This document shows, one piece after another, positions 17,055 to 25,773 of a DNA stretch of 64,000 bases. This stretch comes from Pelosinus sp. IPA-1 (GTDB taxonomy: Bacteria; Bacillota; Negativicutes; DSM-13327), in contig NZ_BSVC01000007.1 of the NCBI RefSeq assembly GCF_030269905.1, positions 289,294 to 353,293 on the forward strand. The letters are read 5' to 3'. The notes under the pieces were generated by a model. The model saw only the letters and a program-made list of their open reading frames with translations, did no database searches and was not told the origin of the DNA. Each line of letters starts with the position of its first letter. Within the stretch, counting starts at the first letter, position 1. The position numbers and the translations under genes are program-made.

Positions 17055-18434
17055 ATGCAGGAAATCACACTATTAAAACGGATTGATGGAATGGAAGCCG
17101 ATTTCATACGTCAATTTAAACAATATTTGCAGCAGGTAATGTATTTGCCACCCGTTCACGGCTACCAGCAGATAAGCTCTTTGCAGTTTTGGGCTCCTGG
17201 AAGGTTAGGCAAGATATTAACTCCATATATTCGAGATATGTTCGCTATGGGCCGCGCTCATGGCGATATTTTATGTCAGCAATTAATCAAGAAATTTGAT
17301 AAAAAGAAATTAGCCGTATGGGTTCCGAGTGTAGAATCAGAGGTTATTAAGTTGGCTGTTGGTTATGACTCAGCAAATTTCTGGATACATCCCACTGAGG
17401 CAATTGCGGCGCTCGATGCAAAAGAATTAATACTTGCCGGCGATATAGAGGCAGATATATTATCTGATATTAAAAGTATATTGTTAAACCACATGAATCA
17501 AGGCTTAACTGCAATTGCTGCTAATGCAGCGATAGCTGATGCACTTAATGTGACGTATAAGCGCGGTCAGTTGATTTGTACGACTGAGACAACCTATGCT
17601 TATAATCGTGGTCGTTTAGCGTCTTATGCCGCTAATGAGGTCGATTATGTGCAGTTTAGTGCTGTTTTAGATATGCGTACAAGCGCTCAATGTAAGAGTA
17701 GGCATGGTTTAGTAATGCGAATGGATAGCCCACAATTGGCCAGTAATACGCCGCCATTGCATGGGCGTTGTAGGTCGGTATTATCACCTGTATATAGTAA
17801 GTATGAACCAAATAAAATAACACAGCAGACAACAGATTGGAGCAAGGTGTCACCATTGCCAAAAGGATGGCGAATGGATGGAAATAATAATTCTATTGCA
17901 AAAGAGCCACAAAGTAGTAAAATAAAGGAAAAGCCAAGCTCTAAGAAGAATCCTTATGACAATATTAATGCTGAAGAAAAAAGAATAGCCGGCAAGAAAA
18001 CAGAAACTGCTATTTTATTTGATGGGCAGGGACGTGTTGTATTTTCTAAAGGCGGCGACGAATCTAGTGTTAATTTCACGAATCAGGAAGCTGCAAAAAT
18101 GAGGGGTAATATACTTACTCATAATCATCCAAACAATTCTTCGTTTTCAGCTGAAGATATTTTATGTATGCGTATCACATCGTTAAAGGAAATTCGTGCG
18201 GTTACGGTCGATGGGGTATTCATAGCCAAAGCGCCAGGACGCTGGATTCCTTTTACTAAGGATGAGTACCTAAAAGCGTATAAAGAAGAACGGGATGCAT
18301 ATATGAATTATTACCGCGATAAGATACGGGATGGTGAAATGGACCAGAAGAAAGCTTGGATTGCCCATTCTGATAGAATCAACAAAGGACTGGCAAAACG
18401 ATTCGGATTCGAGTATAAATTTGAAAAGTGGTGA
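17055..18434 (+). CDS. Minor head protein (Mu gpF/SPP1 gp7-like) with C-terminal JAB/RadC-like domain
   Basis: A 459-aa two-part protein. Residues 1-260 are the phage head morphogenesis domain, with RTSAQCKSRHG near 208 and PPLHGRCRSVLSPV near 235-250. After a Lys/Ser-rich linker, residues 300-459 add a separate domain with E317 (TETAILFD), H356-N-H358-P, S365 and D368, matching the E...HxHP...SxxD metal site of JAB/RadC-type proteins. The small Cys-rich gene behind it overlaps or abuts its stop. Head proteins of this family often carry extra C-terminal enzymatic domains; the activity here is inferred. Confidence 0.85.
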   Translation: MQEITLLKRIDGMEADFIRQFKQYLQQVMYLPPVHGYQQISSLQFWAPGRLGKILTPYIRDMFAMGRAHGDILCQQLIKKFDKKKLAVWVPSVESEVIKLAVGYDSANFWIHPTEAIAALDAKELILAGDIEADILSDIKSILLNHMNQGLTAIAANAAIADALNVTYKRGQLICTTETTYAYNRGRLASYAANEVDYVQFSAVLDMRTSAQCKSRHGLVMRMDSPQLASNTPPLHGRCRSVLSPVYSKYEPNKITQQTTDWSKVSPLPKGWRMDGNNNSIAKEPQSSKIKEKPSSKKNPYDNINAEEKRIAGKKTETAILFDGQGRVVFSKGGDESSVNFTNQEAAKMRGNILTHNHPNNSSFSAEDILCMRITSLKEIRAVTVDGVFIAKAPGRWIPFTKDEYLKAYKEERDAYMNYYRDKIRDGEMDQKKAWIAHSDRINKGLAKRFGFEYKFEKW

Positions 18435-18439
18435 AGGTA

Positions 18440-18661
18440 ATGGATGCAACAGAAAAATATGTTTTAGATGGCAAGGATAGTAAGGGGTATGCCGTTTATC
18501 CTGCTGGAGGTTTTCCATGTTTGTTATGCTCTCATATACTTTCTGAGGAAAAACATAATTGTCATGCGTTTCCTAATGGAATACCGTTAGAGATTTGGAA
18601 CGGTAAAAATGATCACTCTAAGCAGTACCCTGGTGATAATGGGATTACGTATAAAGCTTAG
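18440..18661 (+). CDS. Small Cys-rich protein paired with the minor head protein
   Basis: About 73 aa if started at ATG 18440; GTG 18428 or 18431 inside the previous gene are alternatives, and the ribosome site is weak. It has CLLC near residue 28, then NCHAFPNGIP and HSKQYPGDNG, a pattern I have seen in many small standalone bacterial proteins, with the CxxC...C set probably binding zinc. Tight linkage to the JAB-like extension of the head protein suggests a cognate partner or modulator, which is inference. Confidence 0.6.
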   Translation: MDATEKYVLDGKDSKGYAVYPAGGFPCLLCSHILSEEKHNCHAFPNGIPLEIWNGKNDHSKQYPGDNGITYKA

Positions 18662-18680
18662 TAATTAAATAGTAACTATT

Positions 18681-18710
18681 AACCGGCTCTTTTATGGAGG
18701 CGGTTTTCTT
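18681..18710 (+). terminator. Intrinsic terminator-like hairpin
   Basis: AACCGGCTC and GAGGCGGTT pair with one mismatch around a seven-base loop, followed by TTCTT. It could cause partial termination within the head operon. Confidence 0.65.
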
Positions 18711-18755
18711 ATTGTCTATTTTTAGTAGATGTTTTAAAGAAAGGATGGACGATTT

Positions 18756-18953
18756 ATGATAGGAAAATTGACAACTAAGCACAGTTTAACCTTGGAAGAT
18801 TTGACAAACAAGGATATTAAAAATTTATTAACCATTCTTATTCAGGCTGATATCTATGATAGAGAGATATGTTTTAGCTCGCAAGAAAAAGAAACCCTGC
18901 TAAAGCTGAAAAGCATTATAAATGAGGCATGTAATAAACTACCAAAGGACTAA
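18756..18953 (+). CDS. Small phage protein, unknown function
   Basis: A 65-aa helical protein with AAAGAAAGGA upstream of the ATG. LTLEDLTNKDIKNLLTILIQADIYDRE suggests two amphipathic helices and no membrane segment. It sits between two hairpins ahead of the protease/scaffold gene. Nothing recognisable in families; possibly a regulatory or cargo gene. Confidence 0.55.
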   Translation: MIGKLTTKHSLTLEDLTNKDIKNLLTILIQADIYDREICFSSQEKETLLKLKSIINEACNKLPKD

Positions 18954-18985
18954 ATTAACGATAATGTGAAAGGAGGTGAAAAAAG

Positions 18986-19978
18986 ATGTTAAAGATTCCG
19001 TTTTTTAGATTAGGAACATGGAAGCACCCTGCCTATGGTGATATTAAAGCAACTCAAACATTTTTATCGGAAATGATGGATAATTTCAAGAAAAATGTAC
19101 TAGGCCGCGAGGTATTTATTCGTATTGGCCATGATAAAGGCTCTGGTGAAACTTTTGGTGGAGCTGAGGCTAAAGGGTGGGTTAAAGAATTAAAACAGGA
19201 AGGCGACGTAATTTATGCGTTTACTGAGCCTGCTACGCCAGAAGATGAAAAACTGGTTAAGGATAAACGGTACAAATTTGCTAGTGCTGAGTATAACGAG
19301 AATTATACCGATAGGGAAAGCGGTAAAAAAGTTGGTCCTGTATTACTAGCAATAGCATTAACGAATGAACCATTCCTGACTAAGTTGCCAGAAGCGATTG
19401 TACTTGCTGAGCAACCAGATTTATTTATAATGGATTATCAATTATTAAGTGAAGACAAAGGGGGAAAAGAGAAAATGGACATTTTGGAAATGTTAAAAAA
19501 ACTATCTGAAACAGTTACAGGATTTGTAACTGGACAACAAAAAACAAATGAGGATACCACAAAGGCTCTTGCTGAAATGAAAGTTAAATTAGAAGAGGCT
19601 CAAGCAATTAATATAAAACTTTCTGCTGCAGCTGATAACTCTGAATCCGAAAGAAAATTAGCTGTTGTTGAGTCCCAAGTAAAAGATATGGTTGCCGAGG
19701 GTATTCCGCCTGTAATGGTTGAACAATGGAAACAACTTGCAGTAAGTGAAGCAGGTAGCTCCACAATTAAACTAGCTGATGGAAAAGAAATGACCCAGGC
19801 TGATTCGATGAAAGCAATGCTTTTGGCCATGCCTAAGGAAAACCGTATTCAGCTAGGACAGAAAGGGCAGCAAGGTGGAGATCCTACCGAAGCTGAAAAA
19901 ATCAAGTTGGCTGCTGATGAAGATATTATTGCAGCTGGCGGTCGTTTGGATGAAAAGACAGGTAAATATATCATCTAA
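18986..19978 (+). CDS. Prohead protease/scaffold (Mu gpI-like)
   Basis: A 330-aa protein with AAAGGAGGTG before ATG 18986. Residues 1-150 match the Mu I protease type: RLGTWKHPAYG, IRIGHDKGSGETFGG with a candidate catalytic His, and LLAIALTNEPFL. Residues 163-330 are a charged, helical scaffold-like segment. As in Mu, an internal in-frame start (ATG 19475) with its own ribosome site would yield the scaffold alone. It acts during prohead assembly and precedes the decoration and capsid genes. Confidence 0.85.
   Translation: MLKIPFFRLGTWKHPAYGDIKATQTFLSEMMDNFKKNVLGREVFIRIGHDKGSGETFGGAEAKGWVKELKQEGDVIYAFTEPATPEDEKLVKDKRYKFASAEYNENYTDRESGKKVGPVLLAIALTNEPFLTKLPEAIVLAEQPDLFIMDYQLLSEDKGGKEKMDILEMLKKLSETVTGFVTGQQKTNEDTTKALAEMKVKLEEAQAINIKLSAAADNSESERKLAVVESQVKDMVAEGIPPVMVEQWKQLAVSEAGSSTIKLADGKEMTQADSMKAMLLAMPKENRIQLGQKGQQGGDPTEAEKIKLAADEDIIAAGGRLDEKTGKYII
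19475..19978 (+). CDS. Internal in-frame scaffold protein (Mu Z-like)
   Basis: ATG 19475 lies in frame with the protease gene and is preceded at 19458-19465 by AAAGGGGGA at good spacing. Translation from there gives a 167-aa, charged, coiled-coil-rich protein (MDILEMLKKLSETV...), the size and composition of a scaffold. Mu makes its scaffold Z in exactly this way from gene I. The start is inferred from the ribosome site and the Mu precedent, not proven. Confidence 0.6.
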   Translation: MDILEMLKKLSETVTGFVTGQQKTNEDTTKALAEMKVKLEEAQAINIKLSAAADNSESERKLAVVESQVKDMVAEGIPPVMVEQWKQLAVSEAGSSTIKLADGKEMTQADSMKAMLLAMPKENRIQLGQKGQQGGDPTEAEKIKLAADEDIIAAGGRLDEKTGKYII

Positions 19979-20012
19979 GATCATCTTCTAGTAAGATGAT
20001 CTATTTATTTTA
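19978..20012 (+). terminator. Hairpin, possible terminator between scaffold and decoration genes
   Basis: AGATCATCTT and AAGATGATCT form a perfect 10-bp stem with a five-base loop, followed by an A/T-mixed stretch rather than a pure T run. It may attenuate, or protect the abundant capsid mRNA downstream. Confidence 0.6.
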
Positions 20013-20035
20013 GTAAAAAGAATGGAGGGTTTTCT

Positions 20036-20404
20036 ATGCAAATGGGTAGTTCTCAAATTGTGCAGTATGCTCGCACAGAAATTAGGGCGGTTATAACAGA
20101 TGAAATACTATTGCCTGTTACATTAGCACCGCAAACAGGCATTTTACAAGCCGGTACAGTACTAGGGATGATTACTGCAAGTAACACTTATACTGCGTAT
20201 GCTACAGGTAATAGTGATGGATCTCAAGCAGCCAAGGTAATCCTTGCAGATGATGCCGACATTAGTACAGGAACACAAATTGTGAGTGTTTATCTTTGTG
20301 GAATTTTCCAAAAGGCAAAACTTACTGGATTGGATGCCGGAGCCATTACGGCACTTGGGGCCAGAGAGCCGATTCCTGGAATCTTAGTAGTACCTGGTTG
20401 TTAA
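20036..20404 (+). CDS. Head decoration protein
   Basis: A 122-aa beta-rich protein with GGAGGG upstream of the ATG. It shows the lambda gpD/decoration family pattern: an early VITDEILLPVTLA segment, AGTVLGMI, AKVILADDADIS and a C-terminal GILVVPG. Such trimers sit on the outside of the mature capsid and stabilise it. It is placed, as usual, just ahead of the major capsid gene. Confidence 0.85.
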   Translation: MQMGSSQIVQYARTEIRAVITDEILLPVTLAPQTGILQAGTVLGMITASNTYTAYATGNSDGSQAAKVILADDADISTGTQIVSVYLCGIFQKAKLTGLDAGAITALGAREPIPGILVVPGC

Positions 20405-20431
20405 TAAATTAGTATGAGGAGTGATTAAATA

Positions 20432-21442
20432 ATGCAATTTCCAACAACACAAGAGATTAGCCACGTAGTAAGAAATAGGGTTGTTGACCTTTCTACTTTT
20501 CGGGCTAGATCTTTTTGCCCTGTTACCCCTGAATATGCTTTAGATATTCAATATGATGTTTTAGCCCCTAGCTTTGGAATGACCAGAGCGCATAATATAG
20601 GATCGGATCCTGCAACGACTAATGTTCCTGTAATGTCTACACAAAGATTCGGGACAGCCTACTGGAAAGAAACGCTTCGTTTGAATGAAAAAGAATTGCT
20701 ATATGCAAGACAAGCTGGTAGTTATAATCAACGTGCTGGGCGCGATTTAGTAGTACAAAGAGCCTTGCATCTTGATACTAGACTTGAGACACGTCTCGAA
20801 TGGTTGGCTTGGCAGCCTCTTATCAATGGTCAGATCATAGTGAATGATAATAATGTGAATTATACAGTTCCTTATAATTTGCCATCAGCTAATAAGATTG
20901 ATTTATCAGCTGATGCTACTTATAAATGGAGTGCTGCAACTTGTACCCCTGTTGACAATTTCAATGATTGGGTTGCTCTTTACCGTGGCTCAGGAGCAAA
21001 ACCTTCAAAGGTATTTTTCAATCAAATTACAGCAAAGTATCTTACTCGCAGCACCGCGATTCAAAACTTGCTAAAGAATACCCAGTATGTCAAAAATCTT
21101 GGTGTTCAGCAAATGCCTGATGTACTAAAAATGTTGATTCCTAACCTTGATTTTGAGATTTATGATGGTGGTTATTTGGATGAAACAAAAACCTTCCAGC
21201 CATTTATTCCAGATGGGCGTGTAACTATGATCGGTGAGTATACCGGTGAAAAAATGATGGACTTTGTATCCACTATTTCGCTGCATAATGGTGGAATTGA
21301 TAAACCTTCACCTGGCAAGTTTGCTATCGTTGAGGATGAAAGTCAAAAGAAGAAAAATCCTTACATCGATATAACTACTGGTATTTACGGATTACCTCGT
21401 TTGTTCCATCCTGAATGGATTGTGTCTGCAAAAGTATTTTAA
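20432..21442 (+). CDS. Major capsid protein (capsid E family)
   Basis: A 336-aa HK97-fold capsid protein of the lambda gpE type. The segment FGTAYWKETLRLNEKELLYARQAG (residues 70-95) is characteristic of the family, followed by YDGGYLDE near residue 250 and a C-terminal GIYGLPRLFHPEWIV. It forms the capsid shell. It follows the decoration gene by 27 nt and is preceded by a weak GAGG site with ATG 20432. Confidence 0.93.
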   Translation: MQFPTTQEISHVVRNRVVDLSTFRARSFCPVTPEYALDIQYDVLAPSFGMTRAHNIGSDPATTNVPVMSTQRFGTAYWKETLRLNEKELLYARQAGSYNQRAGRDLVVQRALHLDTRLETRLEWLAWQPLINGQIIVNDNNVNYTVPYNLPSANKIDLSADATYKWSAATCTPVDNFNDWVALYRGSGAKPSKVFFNQITAKYLTRSTAIQNLLKNTQYVKNLGVQQMPDVLKMLIPNLDFEIYDGGYLDETKTFQPFIPDGRVTMIGEYTGEKMMDFVSTISLHNGGIDKPSPGKFAIVEDESQKKKNPYIDITTGIYGLPRLFHPEWIVSAKVF

Positions 21443-21467
21443 TTAAAAAGGATTGGAGGATTCCACA

Positions 21468-21629
21468 ATGGATGATAAACAAAAAGCTGCAATAGCATTG
21501 GCGCTTAATACGTTGGCCATGCTGGTAAATGGTAATTTCCCCAAACTAGCTGAAGAGTTAAAAGAGGGTGCAAAAGAATTTACTGTTGAAGTACCAAAAG
21601 AACCTGAAACCGAAACTCCTAAAGCATAA
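21468..21629 (+). CDS. Small acidic phage protein after the capsid gene
   Basis: A 53-aa gene: ATG 21468 follows TTGGAGGA at good spacing and ends at TAA 21627-21629, 12 nt before the next gene. The product (MDDKQKAAIALALNTLAMLV...) has an N-terminal helix and a Pro/Glu/Thr-rich tail. Small acidic proteins in this position are common in phages; function unknown. Confidence 0.6.
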   Translation: MDDKQKAAIALALNTLAMLVNGNFPKLAEELKEGAKEFTVEVPKEPETETPKA

Positions 21630-21641
21630 GGAGGTTTTTTT

Positions 21642-22079
21642 ATGCCTTATACAACTGAAGAATTAGTAAAAGGTAAATCTAAGCTTGAAAATGAGTTTGA
21701 TTTCAATGCCGAACAACATATTAAGGATGCACAAGCAAAAATTGATATTAAGCTAAGAAGAAAGTATAAAGTTCCTTTTGCTGATCCAGTACCGTCTATT
21801 ATTGAAAGTATTGCAACAAACTTTGCAGCTGGCTTTGCAATTGAAAAAGACTATTCGGATAGGCCGGAAAAAAACGAGCCATATTTGGCGGAAGTTTTGA
21901 TTAAACGTGCTGAAGCCGATTTGCAAGATATCCTTGATAATTCTTTGCTGGATGGGATGGAAGGCGTAGAGTATGCGCCTCCTTCACCAGTAGAGCCTTC
22001 GGAGCTTGCACGTCCAGCTGTAATGTCTACTACTCCTTACCAAAGCGAAATGGATAGAGTATTAAGCAGATGGCCGTAG
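21642..22079 (+). CDS. DUF1320 head-tail connector (Mu gp36-like)
   Basis: A 145-aa protein with AAGGAGG before the ATG. Segments such as HIKDAQAKIDIKLRRKYKVPF and IATNFAAGFAIEKDY are typical of DUF1320/gp36-like proteins. It probably forms the adaptor ring between portal and tail. It overlaps the next gene by 10 nt. Confidence 0.85.
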   Translation: MPYTTEELVKGKSKLENEFDFNAEQHIKDAQAKIDIKLRRKYKVPFADPVPSIIESIATNFAAGFAIEKDYSDRPEKNEPYLAEVLIKRAEADLQDILDNSLLDGMEGVEYAPPSPVEPSELARPAVMSTTPYQSEMDRVLSRWP

Positions 22080-22672
22080 AAATCAAAATTGAAACCAAGG
22101 AATTAGAGAAGGTTAAAAACGCTTTACAGCTGATGCATGAACGAGGTACGAAATTACAACCAGTTATGCGTAAATTAGGTACCGCCATGGTTGGTATTGT
22201 TGATCGTAATTTTGAAGCGGAAGGCAGACCAACAAAGTGGAAACCTAGAAGCCCTATCAGTCAAGCTAATTTGGCCATGGGTGCCCAGGGAAATGCTAAA
22301 AATACTAAGCGTTACCAAAATGCAAAGTCTCAAGGGAAAGCATCCATTATGCGCCGTGAGTCGTTGAAGGCTATGAGTAATAAGATACTTTCGCGTTCCG
22401 GTGACTTAAAAAAGTCAATCACATTTGATGCTCAGAATGATCGGGTGCTAGTTGGTCCAGGCGGAGGAATTCCATACGCCCGTATTCATCAATTGGGTGG
22501 TGTGATTCGACCTAAAAAAGCCAATGCATTAATGGTACCCTGCGGGAATCGGATATTACGCCTAAAAAGCGTCACGATTCCTGCGCGTCCTTATCTCATT
22601 GTCCCTACTAGTGAGATACCTTTATTGGCCAGTATCACCATTAATGAACTTAGTAAGGAGGTGAAACCTTGA
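22070..22672 (+). CDS. Phage virion morphogenesis protein (Mu gpG-like)
   Basis: A 200-aa protein of the Mu gpG tail-completion family: a long N-terminal helix, VDRNFEAEGRPTKWKPRSP near residue 43, then LSRSGDLKKSITF, PYARIHQLGG and the closing IPARPYLIV. It is needed for joining heads and tails. Its start overlaps the connector gene and its end overlaps the next start (TTG 22669). Confidence 0.9.
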   Translation: MAVEIKIETKELEKVKNALQLMHERGTKLQPVMRKLGTAMVGIVDRNFEAEGRPTKWKPRSPISQANLAMGAQGNAKNTKRYQNAKSQGKASIMRRESLKAMSNKILSRSGDLKKSITFDAQNDRVLVGPGGGIPYARIHQLGGVIRPKKANALMVPCGNRILRLKSVTIPARPYLIVPTSEIPLLASITINELSKEVKP

Positions 22673-23391
22673 TCGATACTATTATTGATAAAACTTCTGA
22701 GCTACTTAAAAAAGAACCGAGTTTGGCCAATGTTGTAAATTGGCATAAAATTAACGGTTTAGTACCTGGACAAAAGCGAACTGTAAGCGTAGGTTGTGAT
22801 GATGAAGATTACAATGAATATACCAGAAGTTTAGATGAAGGAATTGTTAAATTAAAAATTTATGCTTCATTGGATAATCGTGAACTTTCGGCAAATAGCA
22901 GACGTACTGAAGAACATCGATTGGAGTATGGTGAGCGTTGTATCCGTCAATTTGCTAATAATATCAGGTTGTGTTTAGTGTCGAATCACTCGCTTGATGG
23001 AGTAGCAGATACGAGTTTTGTCCCTAAGATTGAATATGTAACGGCGGATGAGCATAGAGACTTGCACATCGCCGTTATTTCTTTTGAGGTAAAATTCTAT
23101 GCAACTCGTGAATCACCTTATCGTGAAATGACGATGCCAATTGTAATGACTGGCCCTGGTAGCTTAACATCGTTGCCGATTTCTCCAGTTGTTTCTATTG
23201 TTGATATTCCTGGTTATGTGCAAGGGGTAGATTATATAACGGAAGAAAACGGTATTCAGTGGAAGTCAGGTAAAGGACCAGCAGCAGGCACGGCTATTCC
23301 AGTAACTTGGCGATTCTCTGCTGACAATGAAAATGTAAAAGTAGGAAAAATCATTTTTGATATAAATGGTGAAAATGTAGAAATTTCTTAG
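22669..23391 (+). CDS. Putative tail terminator/completion protein
   Basis: A 240-aa protein starting at TTG 22669 after AAGGAGGTG. Position between the gpG-like protein and the sheath is that of a tail terminator. Residues 1-160 form an alpha/beta domain of tail-terminator build (YASLDNRELS, HIAVISFEVKFY). Residues 170-240 are an extra beta-rich extension (GYVQGVDYITEENGIQWKSG) not found in short terminators. Assignment is by context; the extension may contact the sheath. Confidence 0.6.
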   Translation: MIDTIIDKTSELLKKEPSLANVVNWHKINGLVPGQKRTVSVGCDDEDYNEYTRSLDEGIVKLKIYASLDNRELSANSRRTEEHRLEYGERCIRQFANNIRLCLVSNHSLDGVADTSFVPKIEYVTADEHRDLHIAVISFEVKFYATRESPYREMTMPIVMTGPGSLTSLPISPVVSIVDIPGYVQGVDYITEENGIQWKSGKGPAAGTAIPVTWRFSADNENVKVGKIIFDINGENVEIS

Positions 23392-23406
23392 AAAGGAGTG
23401 GTTAAT

Positions 23407-24825
23407 TTGGCAATGGAATTTATAGTGCCTGGCATGCAGATTGATGAATCTGATGTTGGGACAAGGCCAACACAGCAGCTGAGTCTTGCTGGAATTGGTA
23501 TAGTTGGCACATTTCAAAAGGGACCGGTGAATACGCCAACTACAATTGGTGATGAAACTAAGTATGTAAAAGTATTTGGCAATGATGCAGCTGGATTGAC
23601 AGGACCAAAGTCGGTAAAAGGGTGCTTTGCTCAAGGCGCTAATGATTTACGAATTGTCAGGATCGTAGGTGCGGGAGCTGCTGCATCAACATTAACATTG
23701 AAGGATGGAGAATCTACCCCTGAGCCTAGCATAATAGTTACTGCTACAAGTCCAGGCGTATGGGGCAATACTTTAAAAGCTACAGTCGTAGCTAATACTG
23801 GTAATGTTGATATAACTGTCACGGATGGGGATAGCACAGACGTTTTTCGAGGAGTAACACTGGACAGCCTACCAATTACAAAAAATCTTGTGACTATTAA
23901 AAAGGCTGATGGTGCTACGGGATTACCAGTAGCTGTTTCAAATCAATCTTTAACTGGTGGTAATGATGGGGCAACAGTAACAGATACTGATTACATTGGT
24001 ACAATTACTGGAAGTGGTAAACGTAGCGGTCTAAAAGCATTAGAACCAGTGCAGTGCGGAATTGCTCTTTGCGCTCAGCAGTATAGCTCGAATATTCATC
24101 ATGCTCTTATTACCTGGGCGGAAAATTGTGACGTGGAGGAAGGTTTACGGATTCCGATCCTAAACTCGGCACCTATTTTAGGCATTGATGCTGCTTGTGT
24201 TCAAACTACAACATTGGATACTTCTGACGGTCGTGGTATTTTCACGTATCCTTGGGTGACTCCAGAGGATGAGCTAGACGACGATGTTTTTGTTGCACCT
24301 GATGGCTATTATGCTGGACGTTTGGCTACATTAAATCCCTGTCAGTCTCCAAGTAACAAGCAAATCCTTGGTATTCGTAAATTGGAAAGAGATTTTACTT
24401 ATGCTGAGGTTAAGGTACTTACATTGGCTAGAATTAGCCCTATTACATTAGTCCCAAATCGCGGATTTCGAATTCGTAATGGTGTAACGCTGTCCTCTGA
24501 TACTGCATGGGGGCAGACGAATATTCGTCGACAACAAGACAAAATGGAAATGGAATTGTATCATTCGATGCAATGGGCTATATCAGAAAATCATGATCCA
24601 AAGCTGTGGGATGCTATATCAACGCAAGCAGATGCATATTTACGAACTCAGCAAAATCTTGGGTTTATCATGGGATATTTACCAACGCTTTGCAATAGTC
24701 AAACCAATCCCGATGAGAACATTATTGCTCGCATTTTGACATTTGTTGCTCGCTGGAAACCACTCTATGCAGCAGATTTTCTTATTTTGAAAATGAAACG
24801 AGAGTTGCCAAGTGCAAAGGCATAA
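23407..24825 (+). CDS. Tail sheath protein
   Basis: About 472 aa from TTG 23407, which is correctly spaced from AAAGGAG at 23392-23398; GTG 23398 would overlap that site. Sheath hallmarks are the N-terminal VPGMQIDESDVG and GIVGTFQKGPVNTP, the central Ig-like inserted domain (residues 90-190), and the C-terminal SMQWAISENHDPKLWDAIS with FLILKMKRE. The sheath contracts to drive the tube through the envelope, proving a myovirus-type tail. Confidence 0.93.
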   Translation: MAMEFIVPGMQIDESDVGTRPTQQLSLAGIGIVGTFQKGPVNTPTTIGDETKYVKVFGNDAAGLTGPKSVKGCFAQGANDLRIVRIVGAGAAASTLTLKDGESTPEPSIIVTATSPGVWGNTLKATVVANTGNVDITVTDGDSTDVFRGVTLDSLPITKNLVTIKKADGATGLPVAVSNQSLTGGNDGATVTDTDYIGTITGSGKRSGLKALEPVQCGIALCAQQYSSNIHHALITWAENCDVEEGLRIPILNSAPILGIDAACVQTTTLDTSDGRGIFTYPWVTPEDELDDDVFVAPDGYYAGRLATLNPCQSPSNKQILGIRKLERDFTYAEVKVLTLARISPITLVPNRGFRIRNGVTLSSDTAWGQTNIRRQQDKMEMELYHSMQWAISENHDPKLWDAISTQADAYLRTQQNLGFIMGYLPTLCNSQTNPDENIIARILTFVARWKPLYAADFLILKMKRELPSAKA

Positions 24826-24842
24826 TAGGAGGTGAATAGATA

Positions 24843-25313
24843 TTGTTAAACTTTGAATTTAACTTACAAAATCACGCAGAGCAAAGACCTGTACAAGGGT
24901 TTGATGTAAGTATCTCAGTGATGGGACCAAATGGGCCTGAATTTGTTGGTGAGTACCAGGAACTTGAATTTAAAATTCAGGATGAAGATGAGGAATATTG
25001 GTTGACTGGAAGCCGGACAGCGATGCTGCTAGATGGTGATATCAAAATTACGGGAAAATTAAAGCGTGGCTGGGTAAGCTTGGATATTATTTCTCGGTTA
25101 TATGGTCAGTCATCGATCCGACGCGGTGAGAGTACATTAAGCAGTCTTAGATTTACAATTACGGCTACTGTTGACGCACCATCTAAAGGGTTGTTAGGCC
25201 GGATTCAATTAGAAGATTGCAAGTTCAATGAAATCAGTATCGGTATTAAGGCCGGTAAAGGCGTAGTAAGTAAGGATATGAGCTTTAAAGCAGAAGGTAT
25301 TTCAGAAGCATAA
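24843..25313 (+). CDS. Tail tube protein
   Basis: A 156-aa protein with TTG 24843 after AGGAGGTGA. It is beta-rich and follows the sheath gene by 17 nt, the standard order sheath then tube. Segments SVMGPNGPEFVGEYQELEF, AMLLDGDIKITGKLKRGW and LGRIQLEDCKF resemble XkdM-type tubes. Hexameric rings of it form the inner tube of the tail. Confidence 0.85.
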   Translation: MLNFEFNLQNHAEQRPVQGFDVSISVMGPNGPEFVGEYQELEFKIQDEDEEYWLTGSRTAMLLDGDIKITGKLKRGWVSLDIISRLYGQSSIRRGESTLSSLRFTITATVDAPSKGLLGRIQLEDCKFNEISIGIKAGKGVVSKDMSFKAEGISEA

Positions 25314-25316
25314 AAA

Positions 25317-25342
25317 AAGAGGCAGCCTTAATACTGCCTCTT
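25317..25342 (+). terminator. Hairpin after the tube gene
   Basis: AAGAGGCAG and CTGCCTCTT form a perfect 9-bp stem with an eight-base loop. The T run is short and broken, so this may protect or partly terminate the abundant sheath/tube mRNA, setting lower levels for the genes after it. Confidence 0.75.
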
Positions 25343-25365
25343 AAATTTAAGGAGAGTGTATATAA

Positions 25366-25773
25366 ATGGCTAATGATAAACAAATTTTTGGACCTTTGGA
25401 GCTACCAAGCGGTAAGCAAATAAAGTTTCGTGAACCAGTAGGCATGGATCGGGTAAGTGTTGTTCAGATGTTAAAAATGGGAATGGACAATATTGGATCA
25501 GGGGCTGTGCTGGTTGACGGTTATGTTGCTGTTAAATGTATTACTGAAATTGATGGCAATGAGATTAGGGATAATTATAAAAATACCTATGATTCTATGA
25601 AAGATGAAGATCTGTCGTTTTACCAGGCTGTTTATTCTGAAATGTTTGGTATGAATGATGATAAGAAAGAGCAGGCGAAAGAAGCCGCAAAAAACTTGCG
25701 GAGCGGGCAGACCTCTATAGGTTCATTCAGTGCAGTAAATACGGGCACGCAATCGACTACCACGGCTGGCTAA
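25366..25773 (+). CDS. Tail assembly chaperone, short product
   Basis: A 135-aa protein between the tube and tape measure genes, the fixed place of the tail chaperone. It begins with a beta-hairpin domain (FGPLELPSGKQIKFREPVGMD), then helices. At codons 108-110 the frame reads GCA-AAA-AAC, giving the slippery heptamer A_AAA_AAC at 25689-25695. Most ribosomes continue and end in a Ser/Thr-rich tail. This corresponds to lambda gpG. Confidence 0.85.
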   Translation: MANDKQIFGPLELPSGKQIKFREPVGMDRVSVVQMLKMGMDNIGSGAVLVDGYVAVKCITEIDGNEIRDNYKNTYDSMKDEDLSFYQAVYSEMFGMNDDKKEQAKEAAKNLRSGQTSIGSFSAVNTGTQSTTTAG

